A stretch of DNA of 64,000 bases. It comes from Vermamoeba vermiformis (Eukaryota > Tubulinea > Echinamoebida). Location: contig JBEWZL010000022.1 of assembly GCA_045837725.1 (NCBI GenBank), forward strand, positions 62,001 through 126,000, in the 5' to 3' direction. Each line of letters opens with the position of its first letter. The stretch's first letter is position 1. The notes beneath the pieces are model-generated. The model was given only the letters and a program-made list of their open reading frames with translations, was not told where the DNA came from and ran no database searches. The position numbers were made by a program, and so were the translations under genes. This document shows positions 58,078 to 64,000 of the stretch, piece by piece.

Positions 58078-60288
58078 ATGGCATTTGCATTCATTCTCGT
58101 GCTGGGCATGCTCGTGACGGGTACGCAGAGATCATCACCGGCAGATCTCGATCGAATCCACTGAAATAATGAATTAATAATATTATAGGCACGCTCAACA
58201 CACTTGTAAAAAAGCTGCAAAATGAGTCACTAGCCGAAGGCATTCATGGAGACATTCATAAATTCACTCATCCTTGGTTTCAAACTTGGGTTATGTTTAT
58301 TGGTGAGTTAAGCATACCGTTAGAATATATTATTTATTTACATAGCGTTACAATAATGAACGCTAATTTTTAACCGCAAGAAAGGTCAGATCCGATCAGC
58401 GTAAAATTGATTTTCGCTTCTACGTGCAGAAAATTCCTCCGAAAATTATTATATTCATTACTTAAATTTATAGAGGCCTATTGAGTGTATTTTGACAGTA
58501 TTAGAAAGTTCCAACGCGAATTACAGAATCACTTTCCATTAACCGGCCGTTTATATCCGTATTTTCCATTTTATTAATGTAATTTTCGTATTAATAGGCG
58601 AGGCACTATGTCTGATAGCATATGCTTTCACTCAAATGCGAAAGAAGCGCGAAGAAAGCCGTCCCATTTTTTCAGTTAACGAAAGTCCCTTCGTTGAGTA
58701 AGTGATGGTCAATAATACGCATTGTATTGCTACCGATAATATAACCAGCAATATATTTATAAGCTGATATTTTTAATCAAATTTTAAGACAGTTAGCGTA
58801 AAATGCGTAAATTTTCGATAACGATGCAGCACCGTTCATAAGGACCAAAATAATATGACCGAATTATTTACGTTACTATAGTACTTAATTAACGCGTATT
58901 TATCACTCAGACCGAAGAAAAAGAGCTGGTTTTCATTCATTTTTATCTTGCCCACTATTTGCGACTTGGCAGGCACAACTTTAGCCGGCATTGGTCTGTT
59001 ATATACTGATGCCTCTGTCTGGCAAATGGTACGTTAATATATTAATACTATAGATCTTATTAACTGATGTCATAGCTCCGTGGATCCATCATTATTTTCA
59101 GCGGAATTCTGTCGGTCATTTTCTTGAAGCGAAAAATGTATTTCCATAATTGGTTAGGCATGGGCATTGTCACTGCTGGCTTGCTCGTGGTCGGAACATC
59201 GAGGTATAGTCGCGCCAGATCATAAATAAATATCTGTGGCTAACTGCGAATTTTTCACAGCATTCTTCAGAGCCAAGCCAAAACAGTCATTTCGTACGTA
59301 CAAAAATATTTATGACCAGCAGCTTTATGTTAATGTTATTGATATAGTGGTCCTCCTCACGGCGCAGCGTTTTTTGACCAACCGACGAGGTAGGTTCTCG
59401 AGTACTGTGCCAATATCGTGGCTAATATTTTTGTGTTAGCGGCACTCCTCAAGGCGAGACCAAAACGGATCCGACAATTATTCTCGGAATTGCACTTATT
59501 CTCGCTGGTCAGCTCGCCAGTACGTACCAATATACTCGCTAATTAGTCTTTGCAAATATTTACGTGCGTGTCTAGATGCCGTTCAAATGGTGGTCGAAGA
59601 GACATTTTTGAAGAAATCAGGATACGCGCCATTGAACGTTGTCGGCATGGAGGGCTTGTGGGGTGTGATTCTAATGACTGTTATTATCTTGCCTATTCTC
59701 TACTTCATTCCTGGCACTGACAATGGCTCGTACGAGAACGCGCTCGACGCCTTCGTGCAGATCGGTAACTCCACGTCATTGTTGATCTTCAATGTTGGGT
59801 ACTTGTTGTCAATTGCCTTTTACAACTTCTTCGGTCTCAGTGTCGCCAAGAAATTGACCTCAGTTCACCGCACACTTATTGACGGTACGTGCTACATTCG
59901 TCAAAACATGACGTCTCGGATCTGGATCTTGCATGTTTTTTAGCAAACCAACCTTCACCCCTATTCATATTCATATATTAATTATTATATCACAGCTTGC
60001 CGTACTATCTTCGTATGGGGCTTAAATCTTGCGCAGTACTACTTGATCTTTCAATTCAACCCCACGAAAATTCCTCGCTATGGTGAGCCGTGGACGGACT
60101 ACAGTTACGTGCAGCTCGGTGGCTTCGTGTTGCTCGTGTTCGGCACGCTGATCTACAACGCAGTCATCAAAGTGCCGTGCTCGACGTACTTGACTGCCGC
60201 GCAACAAGCACAACAGAACGCAGCTGTTGGCAAGCCGGAAGATGAACAGCCTTTGTTGCAAGAGAAAGAGCTCGAGCAGGATATTTAA
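58078..60288 (+). CDS. SLC35F6: SLC35F6-like drug/metabolite transporter
   Basis: Ten-helix DMT protein of the nucleotide-sugar transporter clan; the animal relative is lysosomal/mitochondrial and its substrate is not settled. ATG at 58078 (MAFAFILVLGMLVTGTLNTL, aligned with SLC35F6's LVTGSINTL). Key matches: HPWFQTWVMFIGEALCLIAY, LPTICDLAGTTLAGIGLLYT, ASVWQMLRGSIIIFSGILSV, NWLGMGIVTAGLLVVGTSR, AVQMVVEETFLKKSGYAPLN, VVGMEGLWGVILMTVIILP, ENALDAFVQIGN, SIAFYNFFGLSVAKKLTSVH. The C-terminal tail is acidic with EEQPLL-like ending (DEQPLLQEKELEQDI), which could be a dileucine sorting signal. The intron at 59202-59450 is about 250 nt, longer than the others. AATAAA at 60299. Confidence 0.94.
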
Positions 60289-60597
60289 ATATGGATTGAA
60301 TAAATTATTGGTAAATATAATCATGATTTATTTGAAGGTGCCTCAAAAATGTTGGATCGAGATCTCTTATTAACAAAGTGCTTTACTCCTTAAAAATTAT
60401 TCGGTGGATTGAATTCTTAACATTTTGGTATTCAGTTAATTATTGTACGAGCAAAGGCACGTGCGTCAGATCGGAAATTTTCTGCTGATCTGTTTTTTGG
60501 TTCTTTTTTCTTCAGGCCCAAACAGTTGAAAGCACCTCCCTTGTCCTATAGTGAATTATTGTAAATATAATAATCAGGTGCTACCTAAGCTAATACA
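60289..60597. other. Spacer, SLC35F6 / RING gene
   Basis: Contains the AATAAA of SLC35F6 (60299-60304) and the RING gene promoter. No further feature seen. Confidence 0.4.
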
Positions 60598-62160
60598 ATG
60601 CGACGAAGCACGGGCCCAAGTCCTTTCAATCTCTCCACCATTGAAGAACGAGATCGACAGAAAACTCACAAGCGAAAGCGATCCAGCGACGGTTCTCACG
60701 ATGAAGAGCATAATAAGCGCACTAAAGTAGATAAAAATGCTCCTGCAAATAACAATGCACCAGCTGCACCCAAATCCGTTGAAACTGTAGATCTGGCAGC
60801 GTCAGAAAAAGGAGGAGTAAGTCATTATTATACCTTATTCATGTATAAATATAATTTTACTAATTCTTTAATTTATCAAAAGAATCCAGAAGAAACAAAT
60901 TCAGCGCAAAATTCTCCAGCAGCAGGTAAGTGTTAATTTTGCGTAAAACGAGGAAATAATATTATAATATCCAATGTCAAAATTATTAGGGCCCTTTAAA
61001 GGGTTATTGAAAATATTTTGAATTTTATTTTCTTTTTCTGGATTGACTGAACGGAAATCTTTGTGATTTTCAATTCTATTAGGACTTTTGTATTAATTAA
61101 TTATTATAGTCAAGCCATTGCTCACTCTTCCAGCACTATCTGAAGTTGCTGTGCATCTCGACACGGATTTGCAAAAGATCGAACAGGATTACAAACAGGC
61201 GCTAGAAAGAGCTAAAGAGACGCAAAAAAATGAACGATTAAGACTGTGCGAACAAATGGAGCGTGAATTGAAAGAGAAGGAACAAGAATACAAAGATCTG
61301 CTCAAAAAATGGGACATGCAAATCACTTGCGGCCTCTGCTACGATCAATTTTTACGCGTAAGTACATAATAATATAATCAGACTAATATATGATTATATA
61401 TTCTAACGTAAATTTCACTTGTCAGTCACAAATCCCGGATCTGAAGTACTTCCCTTGTCACAGCAAGAACTACTATTGTCTGTCGTGTTACTGCAAGATG
61501 TTCAAAGTGTCAGCGTACGGCCACAGCTACAGACTGTGGGTCGAATGTCCGCTCTGTCGCTCCAAGTGGTGGACAGATGTGCAGACCTTTAACGACCACA
61601 ACGGCGTGCGTGAAGGCTCCTCGGTGCAGACCTTGCCCGCACAGCTGTCACCATTCACAGCGCGCGACGTTCCTGTAGCCAACTCGGGCATCGCGCACTT
61701 CTTCTCGCAGTACAGAAGCACCGTGCGGCCACCACAACAACCGACTGCGCAGTCACGCGGCACGAACAGATTTGTGTTGGACGACGACGATGACGAGCAA
61801 GACGAGGACAACACTGGCGACAGCGAGTCAGACTTGTTGCAGTCATTCGCGCAGAGCTTGCACGACACGCTGAACGATCGCAACAGCAGCAACAACGCGA
61901 CGAATGCTGCGAATGACAATCACACGAACATTGTGAACAATGCCGTGCTGCCTGGCAATGTCGGGCACGCTGGCAGCACAGCACCACGCGCGATTAGGCC
62001 TGGAAATGATTACCGCATCGTTGATTTTTTCCCGTGGGATCAGCAGTCGAGTTCAGCTGCCTCGCCGTATGTCATTTCAGATCTGGACGATGACAGCGAC
62101 GATGATGATGACGATGAAGATAACGAGATTGGATATGCAGGCGTGTATCCATATGGTTAA
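60598..62160 (+). CDS. RING-type protein with acidic tail
   Basis: Probable E3 ubiquitin ligase. ATG at 60598 (MRRSTGPSPFNLSTIEERDR). A basic nuclear-signal-like stretch (RQKTHKRKRSS) leads into a coiled coil (VHLDTDLQKIEQDYKQALER, LCEQMERELKEKEQEYKDLL). The zinc motif is split by an intron: ITCGLCYDQF, then DLKYFPCHSKNYYCLSCYCK and WVECPLCRSKWW, that is C-x2-C, C-x-H, C-x2-C, C-x2-C. The C-terminal exon has acidic Asp/Glu runs with serines (FVLDDDDDEQDEDNTGDSES, DLDDDSDDDDDDEDNEIGYA), good CK2-type sites, and an Asn-rich section. Four exons. Substrate unknown. The last exon is unusually GC-rich compared with its introns. Confidence 0.86.
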
Positions 62161-62418
62161 AGAATACTGCTATTGTACAAATGATGTGCTGTAAATATGT
62201 CGCAGAAAACTTGTAAATACAAAAGGGTGTAATATCCTTAAACAATCATGATCTTATTAGATCCTATTATTATAGTGCTTGTTGATGGCATTGTTATTTG
62301 AAAATCTAATCTTGTAAGTGTCATCGTGTCAAAGAGCGGAAATGGGGCGTTGGACTTTTGGGCTTGTGCGATTAATGTAATTAATTAGCCTAACTCCCCA
62401 AATATCTATCGCATTCTC
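62161..62418. other. Spacer downstream of RING gene
   Basis: 3' UTR of the RING gene and upstream part of the next promoter; nothing recognised. Confidence 0.4.
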
Positions 62419-62454
62419 ATTGGGGTCTCAACCCCTACGCTCCATTATTGGGGT
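62419..62454 (+). promoter_or_regulatory. Paired ATTGGGGT boxes with central hairpin
   Basis: ATTGGGGT occurs at 62419-62426 and 62447-62454, about 130 and 100 nt before the ATG at 62548. ATTGG is an inverted CCAAT core. Directly after the first box is GGGGTCTCAACCCC, able to form a 5-bp stem. Probably the promoter of the single-exon gene that follows. Confidence 0.5.
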
Positions 62455-62547
62455 GCAAAAAAGTACAAAAGCAGATCTGCTCCTTCATTCTCTTCATCAA
62501 AACAAAACGACAACCACTCAAGACAATAAGCAAAACAACTCTTAACT

Positions 62548-63018
62548 ATGTCTCTTCAAATTCGCAAGGCTCAAAAGGAGATGGAAGAGTCCTCCAACTA
62601 CAAACAGTTCTTCACCGTCATGAAAGACATCGTGCCCACCGTCGAAGTGATCGTAGACAGCGAGAGCATTAAGAAGCTCGAAGGCACTGGCAGATACAAC
62701 GGCAACGACGAGTCAGTGCCCCTCGTATTGTTCAATGTCCTCAGAGGCTACTTCTGGAAAGGCATTTCTAACGCATTCCGTGACGCGTTGAACGACGACA
62801 TGGCCAAGGAAGCTGCGGCCGATGCAATCAAGCGCGTGACCGTGACATTCGTGCAAAATGACGAGCAGAAAGGATACGGCTGGGAGCTGGCCAAGACACA
62901 AGACAAGGACTGGACATTGAAGGTCATCAAGAACTGGAAGGGCCTCGTGTTCGATACGGAATTCAACACGTATCCTAACGCTCCTGAAATCAAGGACCAA
63001 CTGCTCAAGTCTCTGTAA
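62548..63018 (+). CDS. Unknown 156-residue cytosolic protein, single exon
   Basis: The only intron-free gene of clear coding quality in the window. MSLQIRKAQKEMEESSNYKQ is followed by FFTVMKDIVPTVEVIVDSES, VPLVLFNVLRGYFWKGISNA, and an alpha/beta pattern to YGWELAKTQDKDWTLKVIKN and the end IKDQLLKSL. No signal, TM or Cys pairs; charged and soluble. Its GC-rich, strongly biased codons, compact promoter, CA-rich leader with no intron and an AATAAA 62 nt after the stop suggest high expression. I do not recognise a family. Confidence 0.85.
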   Translation: MSLQIRKAQKEMEESSNYKQFFTVMKDIVPTVEVIVDSESIKKLEGTGRYNGNDESVPLVLFNVLRGYFWKGISNAFRDALNDDMAKEAAADAIKRVTVTFVQNDEQKGYGWELAKTQDKDWTLKVIKNWKGLVFDTEFNTYPNAPEIKDQLLKSL

Positions 63019-63079
63019 TATCATAATAATACTGATTTTATTCTCGCTAATTCGCTGTCATTGAGTTCTGATCCTCAAA

Positions 63080-63085
63080 AATAAA
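63080..63085 (+). terminator. Poly(A) signal AATAAA of the single-exon gene
   Basis: AATAAA 62 nt after the TAA stop. Confidence 0.65.
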
Positions 63086-63249
63086 GCTGCATATTGAACT
63101 GAATACTCTTTTGAACACTGACTCGTTGTGCGTCTAATTAATCTTTAACTGAATTCTCGATGCCCAAGGCTGTCCAGCTATTTTTGGATTTAGTGTCAGT
63201 GCGCAATGAGCCATTACAAGGCAGGCCTCACAAAGCTATCATCAAAGTG

Positions 63250-64000
63250 CTACAGTCTTCCCCCCGCATTACGACGCCATTCCAATAGCCTACCAATGAT
63301 AGGCGGCCAAATCGACTTTGGGCACAAATCACGGAGAATTGGTAGGATCTGAAAGAATGATAAGATTATTGCAATAGGAATAAATAACTACGTACACTAG
63401 GCAGCTCGTGTTCAATGTAGTACACAGCATAAGTATGTCTGCCAGTTCCGATATTAGTATTTGCAATCCAATCGATCACTGAGGCCGCTATTTCATCGGC
63501 CACGGCTTGCTCATAATTCTCGTTGTTTTTCAGCAATTTTTTGACCAACGAAGCAAACAGACTCGGTAGTTGTGTGTTGTCTGCAAACAAGTTGTTAAAT
63601 AAGCTTAAAACATGTACCATATTTATATGTGCTTACTGTATTCGGTCTTAATGATATTGAGAACCTGCGTCAGGTGTTGTGTGACAAACTCTTTGCTTGA
63701 ATCTGCAATAATATCTCGTAGCAGTGTTATTAAATCTGTGGGGCCGTGCAAGCGAACGCGTTCCTTATAGTCCAAGTCTGAGTCTGACTCTTCTTTCCAT
63801 TCTTTCAATTTAATGTCCCGAGTGTCGCCGTCACTCGCATTACTATCATAGTCCATCGAGTCCGAGCTGTGGCCTGAAAAGGACTCTTCATCTTCTATAG
63901 GCATAGCATCTCCTCCGTAGGGTTCGTAAATGTCTTCGCCAAATTCAGCTCGCATTCGATGTAATCTATTTCCTATTAAGGAAATTAAAGCTGATAGAGA
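63250..64000 (-). CDS. Unknown acidic helical protein, 3' part (5' end beyond window)
   Basis: Exons 63250-63353, about 63397-63580, and 63645 to 63972, with a splice acceptor AATTTCCTTAATAG near 63973-63986, so the gene starts further right. The visible part has an acidic, Ser-rich section (EDEESFSGHSSDSMDYDSNA, KEESDSDLDYKERV) and helical repeats (GPTDLITLLRDIIADSSKEF, VTQHLTQVLNIIKTEY, LPSLFASLVKKLLKNNENYE), ending CPKSIWPPIIGRLLEWRRNA then GGRL. The helices may be HEAT-like, but I do not recognise the protein. Confidence 0.65.

Noticed and set aside
59236-59439. Open frame in the SLC35F6 gene
   Set aside because: Falls wholly inside a 250-nt intron between LVVGTSR and the exon starting SGTPQGETK.
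60980-61000. Palindrome CCCTTTAAAGGG
   Set aside because: Twelve-bp palindrome in an intron of the RING gene without a second copy or known binding context.
61527-61987. Ser/Cys-rich minus-strand open frames
   Set aside because: Antisense to the acidic Asp/Glu tail of the RING gene, whose codons create Ser/Cys/Val runs on the other strand.
1-64000. tRNA/rRNA genes, CRISPR arrays, viral or LTR elements
   Set aside because: None recognised by eye; no cloverleaf with intact A/B boxes, no regular spaced repeats, and no capsid, integrase or reverse-transcriptase motifs in any frame examined.

Overview
The window reads as gene-dense nuclear DNA of an intron-rich unicellular eukaryote, most probably an amoebozoan. 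That placement is an inference. It rests on many short GT..AG introns (about 45-90 nt, often with GTAAG or GTACG donors), a receptor with a TKL-type kinase domain, a PMCA-type calcium pump, an Aster/Lam lipid-transfer protein, ATAD3, SLC35F6, GPI-anchored cysteine-rich surface proteins and F-box genes. I saw no bacterial operons, CRISPR array, rRNA, tRNA or viral element. Coordinates for spliced genes are whole-gene spans; exon borders were read by eye from splice sites and phase.

Layout. 1-5137: a GH47 alpha-mannosidase cut by the left edge and a 12-TM MFS transporter, both on the minus strand. 5138-11242: a small secreted protein and an Aster/Lam GRAM-VASt protein, both plus. 11455-16415 (minus): a large receptor with tandem Ig-like repeats, one TM helix and a TKL kinase, divergent from a PMCA Ca2+ pump (16820-20250, plus) and followed by a GPI-type surface protein (20457-23666, plus). 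23884-32200: an accessory, duplication-rich block on the minus strand with three apparently intact small secreted GPI-type paralogues, one decayed copy, one copy whose promoter and signal-peptide start have been flipped, a divergent relative, and a highly atypical Rho-family GTPase gene. 32675-36262: an F-box gene, a 336-bp MITE with perfect 24-bp terminal inverted repeats and a TA duplication, and an EF-hand gene. 36500-44275: a head-to-tail array of four genes that fuse an N-terminal membrane anchor, an F-box and a C-terminal domain of about seven TM helices. 44613-64000: a deaminase-fold protein lacking the catalytic glutamate, ATAD3, a second large cysteine-rich surface protein, a CH-domain/coiled-coil/SBF2-like protein, a serine carboxypeptidase, SLC35F6, a RING protein, a compact single-exon unknown gene and a 3' gene cut by the right edge.

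The most interesting content is the membrane-bound F-box/7TM array (with signs of gene conversion), the Ig-repeat TKL receptor, the two GPI-type proteins that share a domain order, and three genes that keep a fold but lose catalytic residues or the start (deaminase, Rho-like GTPase, inverted secreted paralogue). Themes are secretory-pathway and surface proteins, calcium handling (PMCA, EF-hand) and ubiquitin (F-box, RING).
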